Shown: one piece after another, positions 19,248 through 30,908 of the stretch | Numbering within the stretch: the stretch's first letter is position 1 | How the letters are laid out: the number at the start of each line of letters is the position of its first letter | Origin: Methyloversatilis thermotolerans | GTDB lineage: Bacteria; Pseudomonadota; Gammaproteobacteria; Burkholderiales; Rhodocyclaceae | DNA length: 64,000 nucleotides | Assembly: GCF_000372885.1 (NCBI RefSeq) | Contig: NZ_KB889967.1 | Span: 3,361,430-3,425,429 of the forward strand | Reading direction: 5' to 3' | The notes under the pieces: generated by a model | Databases searched by the model: none | Told to the model about the DNA's origin: nothing | Seen by the model: only the letters and a program-made list of their open reading frames with translations | Translations under genes and position numbers: made by a program

Positions 19248-21401
19248 ATGGCCGACACCACCGGCAGCGCCCCTCCCGACTACGCAGCATGGCTCAAGGC
19301 CGCGGCGAAATCCGCGCCGGGCGGCGACCCGGCCAGGCTGGACTGGATCACGCCGGAAGGCCTGACCGTCAAGGCGCTGTATACGCGCGCCGATGTCGAC
19401 GGTCTGCCGCACGCCGACACGCTGCCCGGCTTTGCGCCCTTCGTGCGCGGTCCGCAGGCCACGATGTACGCGGCGCGGCCCTGGACCATACGTCAGTACG
19501 CCGGCTTCTCGACCGCGGAGGCGTCGAACGACTTCTATCGCAAGGCACTGGCGGCCGGCGCCCAGGGGGTGTCGGTGGCCTTCGATCTGGCCACCCACCG
19601 CGGCTACGACTCGGACAACCCCCGCGTGGTGGGCGATGTCGGCAAGGCCGGTGTGGCGATCGACAGCGTGGAAGACATGAAGCGCCTGTTCGACGGCATT
19701 CCGCTGGACAAGATCAGTGTGTCGATGACCATGAATGGCGCGGTGCTGCCGGTGCTGGCCGGCTTCATCGTTGCCGGCGAGGAACAGGGCGTGCCGCAGG
19801 CCCTGTTGTCCGGCACCATCCAGAACGACATCCTCAAGGAATTCATGGTGCGGAACACCTATATCTATCCGCCCCAGCCGTCGATGCGCATCGTTGCCGA
19901 CATCATCGAATACACCGCGCGCAATATGCCGCGCTTCAACTCCATCTCGATTTCCGGCTACCACATGCAGGAAGCGGGCGCGACCCAGGGCCTGGAACTG
20001 GCACTCACGCTGGCCGACGGCATGGAATACGTGCGCACCGCGATGGCGCGCGGCATGGACGTCGACGATTTCGCCGGGCGACTGAGCTTCTTTTTCGCCA
20101 TCGGCATGAACTTCTATCTGGAGGTGGCCAAGCTGCGCGCCGCACGGCTGCTGTGGAGCCGCATCATGGACGGCTTCGGCGCCAGGAGCGCCAAGTCGAA
20201 GATGCTGCGCACCCACTGCCAGACCTCGGGCTGGTCGCTGACCGAACAGGACCCGTACAACAACGTCGTGCGCACCACCGTGGAAGCGATGGCCGCCGTG
20301 TTCGGCGGCACGCAGTCGCTGCACACCAACAGCTTCGACGAGGCGATCGCGCTGCCCACCGAATTCTCGGCACGCATCGCGCGCAACACCCAGCTCATCC
20401 TGCAGGAAGAGACCCACATCACCAACGTGATCGATCCGTGGGCCGGCAGCTACATGATGGAAAAGCTGACCCAGGACATGGCCGACCACGCCTGGGCCAT
20501 CATCGAGGAAGTCGAACAGATGGGCGGCATGACCAGGGCGGTCGAATCCGGCTGGGCCAAGCTGCAGGTCGAGAAGTGCGCCACCGAGAAGCAGGCGCGC
20601 ATCGACTCCGGCCGCGACGTCATCGTCGGCGTGAACAAGTACAGGCTGGACAAGGAAGACGCACTCGATGTGCTGGTGATCGACAATGTCGCGGTGCGCG
20701 AGTCGCAGGTAGCGCAGCTCGCGCGCATCCGCGCCAGCCGTGACACCGCCGCGGTAAAGGCCGCGCTGGCGGCGCTGACTGCGGCGGCCGAGTCGGGCCA
20801 GGGCAATCTGCTCGAACTGTCGGTCGCCGCGATGCGCGCGCGTGCCACGGTGGGCGAGGTGTCGGACGCGCTGGAAAAGGTGTGGGGTCGTCACCGCGCG
20901 AGCACGCAGGCGGTGAGTGGCGTGTATCAGTCCGTGGTGGCCGACGACGAAGGATGGGGCGCGATGAAGGAGGAGGTCAGCCGGTTTGCCGAAGAGCAGG
21001 GCCGTCGCCCGCGCATCCTGATCGCCAAGCTGGGGCAGGACGGTCATGACCGCGGTGCCAAGGTGATCGCCACCGCGTTTGCCGACCTCGGCTTCGATGT
21101 CGACATCGCGCCGCTGTTCCAGACGCCGGAAGAGGCGGCGCGGCAGGCGATCGAAAATGACGTGCATGCGGTCGGTGTGTCGACGCTGGCGGCCGGCCAC
21201 AAGACGCTGGTGCCGCAACTGATCGATGCGCTGCGCGCCCAGGGCGCGGACGACATCGTGGTGGTGGTGGGCGGCGTCATTCCTGCGCAGGACTACGACG
21301 AGCTGTACGGCCACGGTGTGTCCTGCGTGTTCGGGCCGGGCACGCCGATTCCGAAGGCGGCTCAGGATACGCTGGCCGCGATCCGGGCGAAGGTCGCGTG
21401 A
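19248..21401 (+). CDS. scpA: Methylmalonyl-CoA mutase (adenosylcobalamin-dependent)
   Basis: Converts (R)-methylmalonyl-CoA to succinyl-CoA. The 717 residues comprise the CoA-binding barrel (about residues 30-560) and a C-terminal B12 domain with DGHDRGAKV, whose axial ligand is His600. The single full-length chain matches the homodimeric type (Sbm/ScpA) rather than the two-subunit mutA/mutB type. The start is the ATG with AAGGA upstream; an in-frame upstream ATG at 19179 lacks such a site. It overlaps the MeaB gene by GTGA, so enzyme and its chaperone are made together. Part of the propionyl-CoA route to the citric acid cycle. Confidence 0.95.
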   Translation: MADTTGSAPPDYAAWLKAAAKSAPGGDPARLDWITPEGLTVKALYTRADVDGLPHADTLPGFAPFVRGPQATMYAARPWTIRQYAGFSTAEASNDFYRKALAAGAQGVSVAFDLATHRGYDSDNPRVVGDVGKAGVAIDSVEDMKRLFDGIPLDKISVSMTMNGAVLPVLAGFIVAGEEQGVPQALLSGTIQNDILKEFMVRNTYIYPPQPSMRIVADIIEYTARNMPRFNSISISGYHMQEAGATQGLELALTLADGMEYVRTAMARGMDVDDFAGRLSFFFAIGMNFYLEVAKLRAARLLWSRIMDGFGARSAKSKMLRTHCQTSGWSLTEQDPYNNVVRTTVEAMAAVFGGTQSLHTNSFDEAIALPTEFSARIARNTQLILQEETHITNVIDPWAGSYMMEKLTQDMADHAWAIIEEVEQMGGMTRAVESGWAKLQVEKCATEKQARIDSGRDVIVGVNKYRLDKEDALDVLVIDNVAVRESQVAQLARIRASRDTAAVKAALAALTAAAESGQGNLLELSVAAMRARATVGEVSDALEKVWGRHRASTQAVSGVYQSVVADDEGWGAMKEEVSRFAEEQGRRPRILIAKLGQDGHDRGAKVIATAFADLGFDVDIAPLFQTPEEAARQAIENDVHAVGVSTLAAGHKTLVPQLIDALRAQGADDIVVVVGGVIPAQDYDELYGHGVSCVFGPGTPIPKAAQDTLAAIRAKVA

Positions 21402-22372
21402 TCGACGCGTCCGATCAGTCACTGATCGATGGCGTTCTGGCCGGCCGGCGCCGAGCGCTGGCCAAGGCCATCACGCTGATCGAATCGACCCGCGACGATC
21501 ACCGGCAACGCGCCGGCGAGGTGCTGCACGCACTGCTGCCGCGCACCGGCCGCTCGATCCGCATCGGCATTTCCGGCGTACCCGGCGTCGGCAAGTCCAC
21601 CTTCATCGAGGCGCTCGGCCTGTCGCTGATCGCACAAGGGCACAAGGTGGCGGTGCTGGCGATCGATCCGTCGTCGTCGCTCACCGGCGGCTCCATCCTT
21701 GGCGACAAGACGCGCATGGAGCATCTGTCGCAGAGTCTGGATGCCTTCATCCGTCCGTCACCGTCGGCCGGCAGTCTGGGCGGCGTGGCGGCGCGCACAC
21801 GCGAAGCCATGCTGGTGTGCGAGGCGGCCGGCTTCGACGTGGTCATCGTCGAAACGGTGGGCGTGGGTCAGTCGGAAACGGCGGTCGCCGGCATGACCGA
21901 CGTGTTCGTGCTGCTGCAACTGCCCAATGCCGGCGACGACCTGCAGGCGATCAAGAAGGGCATCGTCGAACTGGCGGATGTGGTCGTGTTCAACAAGGCC
22001 GATCTCGACCAAGCGGCGGCCGAACGCGCGATGCAGCAGATGACCGGTGCGCTGCACCTGCTGCGTGCCGCGTCGCCCGACTGGACGGTACCGGTGCTCA
22101 AGGCGTCGGCGGTGAAGCACGACGGGCTGGAGGATTTCTGGTCGGTCATCCTGCGCTATCGCAAGGTCATGCAGGCCACTGGCGCCTGGGAGGCGCGGCG
22201 CAGCCGGCAGGCGCTGGACTGGATGTGGGCCCTGGTTGACCAGGGCCTGCGCCATCGCTTCGAACATCATCCGGCGGTGCGAGCCGCGTTGCCGGATATC
22301 CGCGCGGCGGTCGCCGCAGGCACCCTGCCTGCATCCGCCGCCGCAATGAGGTTGCTGCAGGCAATGGAGTAA
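21398..22372 (+). CDS. meaB: MeaB/ArgK-type GTPase, mutase chaperone
   Basis: Encodes 324 residues of the G3E family P-loop GTPases that gate cofactor loading and protect methylmalonyl-CoA mutase from inactivation. Walker [10 protein letters not shown] has Lys66; [20 protein letters not shown] and NKADLD (guanine specificity) are diagnostic. The GTG start overlaps the TGA of the mutase gene. Often annotated as a lysine/arginine/ornithine transport ATPase, which is an old misnaming. Confidence 0.95.
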   Translation: MIDASDQSLIDGVLAGRRRALAKAITLIESTRDDHRQRAGEVLHALLPRTGRSIRIGISGVPGVGKSTFIEALGLSLIAQGHKVAVLAIDPSSSLTGGSILGDKTRMEHLSQSLDAFIRPSPSAGSLGGVAARTREAMLVCEAAGFDVVIVETVGVGQSETAVAGMTDVFVLLQLPNAGDDLQAIKKGIVELADVVVFNKADLDQAAAERAMQQMTGALHLLRAASPDWTVPVLKASAVKHDGLEDFWSVILRYRKVMQATGAWEARRSRQALDWMWALVDQGLRHRFEHHPAVRAALPDIRAAVAAGTLPASAAAMRLLQAME

Positions 22373-22412
22373 CACCGTGGCCCGGCGTGAGCCGGACAGC
22401 GGTGCATGAATT

Positions 22413-22457
22413 CGCCCTCTCCCCGCGGGAGAGGGTCGCGGTGAGGGGGGCAGCACG
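22413..22457 (-). repeat. REP-like dispersed palindrome, minus orientation
   Basis: The core is a perfect hairpin: CCCTCTCCC (22415-22423), 3-base loop, GGGAGAGGG (22427-22435), followed by TCGCGGTGAGGGGGGCAG. Read on the minus strand this is the CCCTCACC-type element common between genes in many GC-rich proteobacteria. A related copy in the opposite orientation lies at 24098-24138, so the two flank pccB. Confidence 0.6.
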
Positions 22458-22556
22458 CATCAGCGTGCGGGTCACCGCGCACCTGCCCGGACATGAGCAA
22501 GGGTTGAGGCGTGACGCGCACATATCGGTGTGCGGGTCGAACAGGAGGCAGACACG

Positions 22557-24089
22557 ATGCAGGACATCATCCGCAAGCTCGACGCAAAGCGCGACAAGGC
22601 CCGGCTGGGCGGCGGGCAGCGTCGTATCGAGGCGCAGCACGCGCGCGGCAAGCTCACTGCGCGCGAGCGCATCGAGGTGCTGCTGGACGAAGGCAGTTTC
22701 GAAGAGTGGGACATGTTCAAGGAGCATCGCTGCACCGATTTCGGCATGGCCGACGAATCGGTGCCGGGCGACGGTGTGGTGACCGGTTACGGCACCATCA
22801 ATGGCCGCCTCGTATTCGTGTTCTCGCAGGACTTCACGGTGTTCGGTGGTTCGCTGTCCGAGGCGCACGCCGAGAAGATATGCAAGGTGATGGATCAGGC
22901 GATGAAGGTCGGCGCGCCGGTGATCGGCCTCAATGACTCGGGCGGTGCGCGCATCCAGGAAGGCGTGGCGTCGCTCGGCGGCTATGCCGAGGTGTTCCAG
23001 CGCAATGTGATGGCCTCCGGCGTCATCCCGCAGATTTCGCTCATCATGGGGCCGTGCGCGGGCGGTGCCGTGTATTCGCCGTCCATGACCGACTTCATCT
23101 TCATGGTGCGCGATTCCAGCTACATGTTCGTCACGGGCCCGGAAGTGGTGAAGACGGTGACGCACGAGGAAGTGAGCGCCGAGGATCTGGGCGGCGCGAC
23201 CACCCACACGAGCAAGTCCGGCGTGGCCGACCTGGCCTTCGACAACGATGTCGACGCGCTCATGTACACGCGGCGCCTGTTCAACTACCTGCCGCTGTCC
23301 AATCGCGAGAAACCACCGGTCCGTCCGAGCAGCGACGCCGGGGACCGCCTCGACCCCAGCCTGGACACGCTGGTGCCGGCCAACGCGAACCAGCCCTACG
23401 ACATGAAGGAGCTCATCGTCAAGATGGTGGATGACGGCGACTTCTTCGAGATACAGCCGGACTACGCGAAGAACATCATTGTCGGCTTCGCCCGCATGGA
23501 AGGCAGCACGGTGGGCATCGTCGCCAACCAGCCGCTGGTGCTGGCGGGCTGCCTCGACATCAAGAGCTCGATCAAGGCGGCGCGTTTCGTGCGCTTCTGC
23601 GACGCCTTCAACATTCCGGTCATCACCCTGGTCGATGTGCCGGGCTTCATGCCGGGCACCGCACAGGAATATGGCGGAATCATCAAGCACGGCGCCAAGC
23701 TGCTGTACGCCTATGCCGAATGCACGGTACCCAAGGTGACCGTGATCACGCGCAAGGCCTATGGCGGCGCCTACGACGTGATGAGTTCCAAGCACCTGCG
23801 TGGCGACGTGAATTTCGCGTGGCCGAGCGCGGAAATCGCGGTGATGGGACCGAAGGGCGCGGTGGAAATCATCTTCCGCGACGAGAAGAACGATCCGCAA
23901 AAGATCGCCGCGCGCGAAGCCGAGTACCGCGAGAAGTTCGCCAACCCCTTCATTGCCGGCAAGCGCGGCTTCATCGACGACGTGATCATGCCGCGCGAGA
24001 CGCGCAAGCGCATCTGTCGTTCGCTGGCCATGCTGCGCGACAAGCAGATCGAGAACCCGTGGCGCAAGCACGGCAACATTCCGCTGTGA
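22557..24089 (+). CDS. pccB: Propionyl-CoA carboxylase beta chain (carboxyltransferase)
   Basis: Encodes 510 residues, the usual length. It transfers carboxyl from biotin to propionyl-CoA, forming (S)-methylmalonyl-CoA. The two crotonase-like halves show [40 protein letters not shown] in the N-half and [32 protein letters not shown] (in part), [10 protein letters not shown] in the C-half. The ATG follows AGGAGG; upstream in-frame codons are excluded by this site. Its partner pccA begins 588 bases downstream, an unusually long gap filled by tandem repeats. Confidence 0.96.
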   Translation: MQDIIRKLDAKRDKARLGGGQRRIEAQHARGKLTARERIEVLLDEGSFEEWDMFKEHRCTDFGMADESVPGDGVVTGYGTINGRLVFVFSQDFTVFGGSLSEAHAEKICKVMDQAMKVGAPVIGLNDSGGARIQEGVASLGGYAEVFQRNVMASGVIPQISLIMGPCAGGAVYSPSMTDFIFMVRDSSYMFVTGPEVVKTVTHEEVSAEDLGGATTHTSKSGVADLAFDNDVDALMYTRRLFNYLPLSNREKPPVRPSSDAGDRLDPSLDTLVPANANQPYDMKELIVKMVDDGDFFEIQPDYAKNIIVGFARMEGSTVGIVANQPLVLAGCLDIKSSIKAARFVRFCDAFNIPVITLVDVPGFMPGTAQEYGGIIKHGAKLLYAYAECTVPKVTVITRKAYGGAYDVMSSKHLRGDVNFAWPSAEIAVMGPKGAVEIIFRDEKNDPQKIAAREAEYREKFANPFIAGKRGFIDDVIMPRETRKRICRSLAMLRDKQIENPWRKHGNIPL

Positions 24090-24097
24090 GGCATGCA

Positions 24098-24138
24098 CCC
24101 TCACCCCCGACCCCTCTCCCGCTGATGCAGGAGAGGGG
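24098..24138 (+). repeat. REP-like dispersed palindrome, plus orientation
   Basis: Begins ACCCTCACCCCCGACC and continues into a perfect 9-bp stem, CCCCTCTCC (24111-24119) and GGAGAGGGG (24130-24138), with a 10-base loop. It is the same family as the element at 22413, inverted relative to it. It may also act as transcription terminator or RNA stabiliser for pccB, whose stop is 8 bases upstream. Confidence 0.6.
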
Positions 24139-24205
24139 AGTGGTGCGTGTTCGCTGCGCAATGCCATGACATGTTCCAGAACGTACGGATCGCAGGAGAC
24201 CTGCC

Positions 24206-24331
24206 ATGTTCAACAGGATGCTGATTGCCAACCGCGGCGCCTGGCAGCGCGGCCGCGCTGCGAACATCTCTTTTCGCCTGACACGCGCGGCGTGTGGAAT
24301 CGATCTCGCTGGGGAGGCTCGCCATGTCTGA
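24206..24331 (+). CDS. Repeat mini-ORF 1 (41 aa)
   Basis: ATG with AGGAGA upstream opens a 41-residue frame starting MFNRMLIANRGAWQRG, basic, no known domain. Its TGA (24329-24331) lies inside the second codon pair of mini-ORF 2, giving an 8-base overlap. The first ten residues imitate PccA; the rest do not. Translation is possible given the good ribosome binding site but unproven. Confidence 0.35.
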   Translation: MFNRMLIANRGAWQRGRAANISFRLTRAACGIDLAGEARHV

Positions 24332-24449
24332 CAGGATGCTGATCGCCAACCGCGGCGTGTGGCAGCGCGGTCGCGCTGCGAACATCCCTTTTCGCCTGAC
24401 ACGCGCGGCGTGTGGAATCGATTTCGCTGGGGAGGCTCGCCATGTCTGA
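24324..24449 (+). CDS. Repeat mini-ORF 2 (41 aa)
   Basis: Same length and layout as mini-ORF 1, starting MSDRMLIANRGVWQRG, with GGGGAGG ahead of the ATG. Because the unit is 118 bp (not a multiple of three) it is in the next frame, and its stop again overlaps the following start by 8 bases. It is the copy whose 18-bp palindrome has one central change. Confidence 0.35.
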   Translation: MSDRMLIANRGVWQRGRAANIPFRLTRAACGIDFAGEARHV

Positions 24450-24567
24450 CAGGATGCGGATCGCCAACCGCGGCGTCTGGCAGCGCGGCCGCGCTGCGAA
24501 CAACCCATTTCGCCTGACACGCGCGGCGTGTGGAATCGATCTCGCTGGGGAGGCTCGCCATGTCTGA
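24442..24567 (+). CDS. Repeat mini-ORF 3 (41 aa)
   Basis: Starts MSDRMRIANRGVWQRG; differs from its neighbours by Leu-to-Arg at residue 6 and Ile-Pro to Asn-Pro near residue 21. Ribosome binding site and 8-base overlap with the next start are kept. Confidence 0.35.
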   Translation: MSDRMRIANRGVWQRGRAANNPFRLTRAACGIDLAGEARHV

Positions 24568-24677
24568 CAGGATGCTGATCTCCAACCGCGGCGCCTGGCA
24601 GCGCGGCCGCGCTGCGAACAACCCATTTCGCCTGACACGCGAAGCGTGTGAAGGCGATCTCGCCGCGGGGAGCCACC

Positions 24678-24685
<8 letters not shown>
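24560..24685 (+). CDS. Repeat mini-ORF 4 (41 aa), overlapping the pccA start
   Basis: Starts MSDRMLISNRGAWQRG and ends REACEGDLAAGSHHV. Its TGA at 24683-24685 overlaps the first codons of pccA by 8 bases, so a ribosome finishing here could restart at pccA. The hairpin in this copy has a GAA loop (ACACGC-GAA-GCGTGT) with both stem arms unchanged. Confidence 0.35.
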
Positions 24686-26669
<1,984 letters not shown>

Positions 26670-26875
26670 GCGCGGTTCAGGCAGGCGTCCTGCGGCCGTT
26701 AACCTGAAGGAATGATGAACCAGACCCGGGAACCGCCGCGATCAATGAAGCCGCTCATCGGCAACGCCGACACCCTCTGCCATCGCATCGCTGCCCGGCC
26801 ATGGCCGCCCTGTCGGGTGTCCGGCTCAGGGGCCGCCCCGGCGGCGGCACTGCCCGACTGAGGTGACCGAAGCGG

Positions 26876-29758
26876 ATGGACAGGGCTGGACTGGATACCC
26901 TCGACCCGGTGGCCACGCGATTCACGCGTGCGCATGCATGGGGAAATCGTCGGCGCTGGCTGGCTATCGGTCTGCCCTGGTGCGCGCTGTGCGCCGGACT
27001 TCTGTTCACCGTGCTGCTGACCGTGTACGTGTCCATCCGCATGACGGAGGTCGACCGCGCCCGCTTCCTGCATGAGGTGGAACGTATCGAGGCGCGCATC
27101 GAGCGGCGCATGATCGCCCACGAATCGCTGCTGCGCGGCGCCGCAGGTCTGCTGCGCGCCAGCGATCATGTGTCGCGCGAGGACTGGAAGCGCTATACCG
27201 ACCAGCTCGAACTGCAGCGCAACTACCCGGGCTTGCAGGGTCTGGGCCTGTCACTGCGCATCCCGTCCAGCGACAGGCGTGCGCATGAGAGCACCGTGCG
27301 CGAGGAATATCCGCCCTATGCGATCCGGCCGGACACGGCGCGCGACGAGTATCACAGCATCGTCTATCTGGAGCCCATGGATGCGCGGAATCTGCGCGCC
27401 ATCGGCTACGACATGTACTCCGAACCCACGCGTGCCGAGGCCATGGCGCGTGCGCGCGACAATGGCGTGGCCGCGCTGTCCGGCCAGGTCGTACTCGTGC
27501 AGGAGGACGGGCGCGATGTGCAGCCCGGCTTTCTTCTCTATTACCCGGTCTATCGCCGCGACAGCGTGCCGGACAGCGCAGGGTCCCGGCGCGAGGCGCT
27601 GATCGGCTTCACCTACAGCCCTTTTCGCGCGCACGACCTGTTCGGCAACACCTTGCAGGCGTACAGCCGGGAACTGGGCATAGAGCTGTTCGACGGCGAC
27701 ACGCCATCGCCCGTGCGCAGACTTTTCCGCGCTGGTCCGGCCCCGGAAGGCGAGGCAGCGTTCACCGACCAGCGCGTTCTGCGGCTTGCCGGCCATCAAT
27801 GGACCTTGCTGACGCGTGCGCCGTCCGGCTTCGCCTCGGCGCGCCCGCTGCTGTGGTTGCTGCCGCTGGGTGGCGCGCTGCTGAGCGGTCTGCTGTTCCA
27901 TCTGCTGCGCCTGCTTACCCGTTCGCAGGAGGCCAGGCTGCAGGCGCAGATCAGCAGTCACGAACGGGCACGCAGCGAAAAGAGGCTGTCGGCGGTGCTG
28001 GATCACGCGCCCGATGGCATCGTCACGACCGACGAAAGCGGGCGCCTGCTGACCTTGAACCAGTCCGCGGTGAACATGTTCGGGCGCGATCCGTCCCGGC
28101 TCATCGGCCTGCCCCTGTCCCGCCTCATACCCGACCTGGATGCCGAATGCTTCCTGCGCTGGCGGAGCGAGGGGGCGGGCGCGGCGCGCTGGCAGTTCCG
28201 GGCGGAAATGTCGGCCGTGCGCAATGCGCGCCAGCATTTTCCGGTCATCGTGCTCGCCAGCCGTTTCGAGATGGACGGACGCATGAACTACACCTTGCTG
28301 CTGCACGACATGAGCGAACAGCAGGCGGCGCAGATGCGCATGCGTCTGCATGACCGTGCGCTGGAGTCGTCGGGAGAGGGTGTGGTGATACGCGATGTGC
28401 GCGATCCTGCCTACCCGGTCGTCTATGTCAATCCGGCACTCGAACGTATGATGAAACTGCGCGGCGAGGATCTGATCGGTCGCCCGTTCACGTTCTCCCG
28501 CGACGCGGATGAACGACATCCGGTCTACGACGATCTGCGCCGCGCGATCGCGCAGGACAGGACCTTGTCGACCACGGTGGAAGTGAGCCTGCCGTCCGGC
28601 GAGGTGCTGTGGCTGGCGCTGTCGAGCTCGCCGGTGCGCGACGTGACCGGGCGGGTGACGCACTACATCGACATCATCGGCGATGTCAGCGAGAGGGTGC
28701 GCTTCGAACGCACACTCATCCGCCGCACGCACCGGCTCAACGCCGTGTTCTCGCTGTCGCCGGATGGTTTCGTGACGATTGACGCGGGCGGGGTGATCAG
28801 CAACGTCAATCCCGCTTTCCTGCAGATGACCGGGCTGTCGGCGCCTGCGCTTCAGGGGCTGACCCTTGACGGCCTGGATCGTGCGATGTCCGCGCTGGCC
28901 GACCCTTCGCGGCGCTGGCCTCCCGTGGCGCAGGATGCGGCGCGGGATAGCGCCGATCACCTGTGGATGCGGATACCGGAGCCGCGTGTGCTGGAGCGAC
29001 GGGTGCGCATGGTGCGCGAGGGCCGGTCCGAGACGGTACTGTACTTTCGCGATGTCACCCAGCAGATCGAACTGGATCGCGTGAAGAGCGAATTCCTCGG
29101 CACAGCGGCGCACGAGCTGCGGTCGCCACTGGCATCGATATCGGGTTTCGCCGAGTTGCTTCTGAACCGCGAGTACGACGAAACCGCGCGCAAGCGCATG
29201 TACGGCATCATCCATCGCCAGTCGCGTCTGTTGGTGAACCTGGTGAACGACCTGCTCGATCTTGGACGCATCGAGGCTCGCGCAGGCAAGGATTTCCGCT
29301 ACGAGGAGGTGCCGCTCAAGTGGCTGGTGAGCGCCGCGCTGGAGAGCCTGGGTGCGATCGACGACACGCATCCGGTGGCGCTCGACCTGCCGGACAGCGA
29401 GCCCTGTGTGCGTGCCGACCGCGACAAGATGGTGCGCGTGCTGATCAATGTGCTCACCAACGCGTTCAAGTATTCGCCTCCAGGCAGCGAGGTCTGCATC
29501 GCGGTTGGCGAAGGCACGCGCGCCGGACGCGCCATGGCCGGCATATCGGTGCGCGACCACGGCATCGGCATGACGGAGGAACAGAAGGCGCGCATGTGCG
29601 AGCGCTTCTACCGTGCCGATCCCACCGGACCGGTGCCGGGCACAGGCCTTGGCATGGCGCTGGTGAAGGAGATCGTCGCGCTGCACGACGGTGACATCGA
29701 TGTCGACAGCGCGCCGGGCGAGGGGACGACGGTCACGCTGTGGCTGCCGTCCCGCTGA
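26876..29758 (+). CDS. CHASE/PAS sensor histidine kinase
   Basis: Encodes 960 residues. A membrane helix at about 29-53 is followed by a periplasmic CHASE domain (about 80-260), a second membrane region (about 323-347), three PAS domains (about 365-480, 490-610, 615-730), a HisKA domain with phospho-acceptor His746 (AAHELRSP) and an HATPase domain with N box LTNAFKYSP, G1 DHGIGM and G2 GTGLGMALV. There is no receiver domain and no response regulator nearby, so it is an orphan kinase. CHASE domains sense small extracellular molecules; the ligand is unknown. GAGG lies upstream of the ATG. Confidence 0.93.
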   Translation: MDRAGLDTLDPVATRFTRAHAWGNRRRWLAIGLPWCALCAGLLFTVLLTVYVSIRMTEVDRARFLHEVERIEARIERRMIAHESLLRGAAGLLRASDHVSREDWKRYTDQLELQRNYPGLQGLGLSLRIPSSDRRAHESTVREEYPPYAIRPDTARDEYHSIVYLEPMDARNLRAIGYDMYSEPTRAEAMARARDNGVAALSGQVVLVQEDGRDVQPGFLLYYPVYRRDSVPDSAGSRREALIGFTYSPFRAHDLFGNTLQAYSRELGIELFDGDTPSPVRRLFRAGPAPEGEAAFTDQRVLRLAGHQWTLLTRAPSGFASARPLLWLLPLGGALLSGLLFHLLRLLTRSQEARLQAQISSHERARSEKRLSAVLDHAPDGIVTTDESGRLLTLNQSAVNMFGRDPSRLIGLPLSRLIPDLDAECFLRWRSEGAGAARWQFRAEMSAVRNARQHFPVIVLASRFEMDGRMNYTLLLHDMSEQQAAQMRMRLHDRALESSGEGVVIRDVRDPAYPVVYVNPALERMMKLRGEDLIGRPFTFSRDADERHPVYDDLRRAIAQDRTLSTTVEVSLPSGEVLWLALSSSPVRDVTGRVTHYIDIIGDVSERVRFERTLIRRTHRLNAVFSLSPDGFVTIDAGGVISNVNPAFLQMTGLSAPALQGLTLDGLDRAMSALADPSRRWPPVAQDAARDSADHLWMRIPEPRVLERRVRMVREGRSETVLYFRDVTQQIELDRVKSEFLGTAAHELRSPLASISGFAELLLNREYDETARKRMYGIIHRQSRLLVNLVNDLLDLGRIEARAGKDFRYEEVPLKWLVSAALESLGAIDDTHPVALDLPDSEPCVRADRDKMVRVLINVLTNAFKYSPPGSEVCIAVGEGTRAGRAMAGISVRDHGIGMTEEQKARMCERFYRADPTGPVPGTGLGMALVKEIVALHDGDIDVDSAPGEGTTVTLWLPSR

Positions 29759-29776
29759 GCGCCGGTGCGCACCGCT

Positions 29777-30787
29777 TCAGGCGATCCGGATCACGACCTT
29801 GCCGAAGTGCGCCTGGCTCTCCAGGTGAGCCAGCGCGGCACGCGCCTCTTCGAAGGCGAATACGCGGTCGATCACCGGCCGCAGCCCGTGCAGCGAAATC
29901 ACCTTGTTCATCGCCTCGAACATGTCGCGCGAGCCGACGAACACGCCGCGCACCGTGGTCGTATTGAACAGTATCGGCAGCGGGTTGATGTCGCCGCCGG
30001 TCAGTACGCCGATCAGGTGTACCCAGCCACCGTGCCGCGCGGCGGCGATCGAGCGCTGCAGCGTGCCGGGTCCGCCGACCTCGACCACGTGATCCACGCC
30101 GGTACCGCCGGTGGCTTGCCTCACCTCGATGTCCCAGTCCGGATGGGTGCGGTAGTTGATCAGCACGTGCGCGCCCATGGACTGCACCTTGTCCAGCTTG
30201 GCGTCGCTCGACGACGTGGCGATGATGCGGGCGCCGGCCGCCCGCGCGAACTGCAGCGCGAACATCGACACGCCTCCGGTGCCCTGTATCAGCACCGTGT
30301 CGCCCGGGCGCAGCGCGACCGGACCTTCGAACAGCGCATTCCACGCGGTGAGCGCCGCGCAGGGCAGGGTGGCCGCTTCCTCGAAACTCAGGTGTTCGGG
30401 TATCGCGACCAGGGCCTCCTGCGGGAAGATGCGGTACTCGGTCAGCACACCCGGTGCCGTTCCACCCAGCGAAGCGGCGTAATGGGCCGGAAGCATGGGT
30501 CCGCCGAGCCAGGTTTCGAAAAAGGTGCCGATCACGCGCGCGCCGACCTTGAAGCGGTCGGCCCCCGGGCCGGCTTCGATCACTTCGCCGGCGCCATCGG
30601 AGCACGGAACGAGACCGCGCGATTCCATGCCGGGGTAGCGCCCGGTCACGATGAGGAGGTCGCGGTAATTGAGCGAAGCGGCGCGCATGCGCACCAGGAC
30701 CTGGCCGGGTCCGGGGCGTGGCACCGCGGATTCGAAAAGGGTCAGGCTGTCGGCATCGCAGTGCTCGCGGTAAGCGTGGTAGCGCAT
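29777..30787 (-). CDS. Zinc-type alcohol dehydrogenase / quinone oxidoreductase-like protein
   Basis: Encodes 336 residues of the medium-chain dehydrogenase superfamily: GroES-like N-terminal domain (SLNYRDLLIVTGRYP, PCSDGAGEV) and NAD(P)-binding domain (VLIQGTGGVSMFALQFARAAGARIIAT in part; motif GTGGVS). The usual catalytic zinc Cys/His set is not evident (PCSDGAG in place of GHE), so it is closer to the zinc-free quinone-reductase branch. The ATG has GAGGAC at proper spacing. It is divergent from the TIGR03790 gene at 30909. Substrate unknown. Confidence 0.88.
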   Translation of the reverse strand: MRYHAYREHCDADSLTLFESAVPRPGPGQVLVRMRAASLNYRDLLIVTGRYPGMESRGLVPCSDGAGEVIEAGPGADRFKVGARVIGTFFETWLGGPMLPAHYAASLGGTAPGVLTEYRIFPQEALVAIPEHLSFEEAATLPCAALTAWNALFEGPVALRPGDTVLIQGTGGVSMFALQFARAAGARIIATSSSDAKLDKVQSMGAHVLINYRTHPDWDIEVRQATGGTGVDHVVEVGGPGTLQRSIAAARHGGWVHLIGVLTGGDINPLPILFNTTTVRGVFVGSRDMFEAMNKVISLHGLRPVIDRVFAFEEARAALAHLESQAHFGKVVIRIA

Positions 30788-30908
30788 CGGGAACTGTCCT
30801 CGTGGGTTGTTCTTGATCGGGTTGCCATGCGGCAACATATCGTGCCACGTCCAGTTGCCGCCAGGTGCCGCTAGACTGTCGGCGTTCCTCCAGCAGCCCG
30901 TCGTCCGC

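Larger units (their letters stand above)
24206..24677 (+). repeat. Four tandem 118-bp repeats carrying copies of the pccA initiation region
   Basis: Four units of exactly 118 bp start at 24206, 24324, 24442 and 24560; a fifth would start at 24678, which is the real pccA start. Each unit begins with an ATG and about 33 bases closely matching pccA codons 1-11 (MSDRMLIANRG against MFDKILIANRG), then diverges abruptly. It continues with an 18-bp palindrome, GCAGCGCGGCCGCGCTGC in copies 1, 3 and 4 and with one central change in copy 2. A 15-base hairpin ACACGC-3-GCGTGT (24281-24295 and every 118 bases) follows, then a purine-rich ribosome binding site (GGGGAGG) before the next ATG. Units differ by a few substitutions only and contain no indels. 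Confidence 0.95.

Noticed and set aside
22413-24138. A CRISPR array or insertion sequence around pccB
   Set aside because: The two elements are single palindromes without spacers, transposase or terminal repeats of an insertion sequence.
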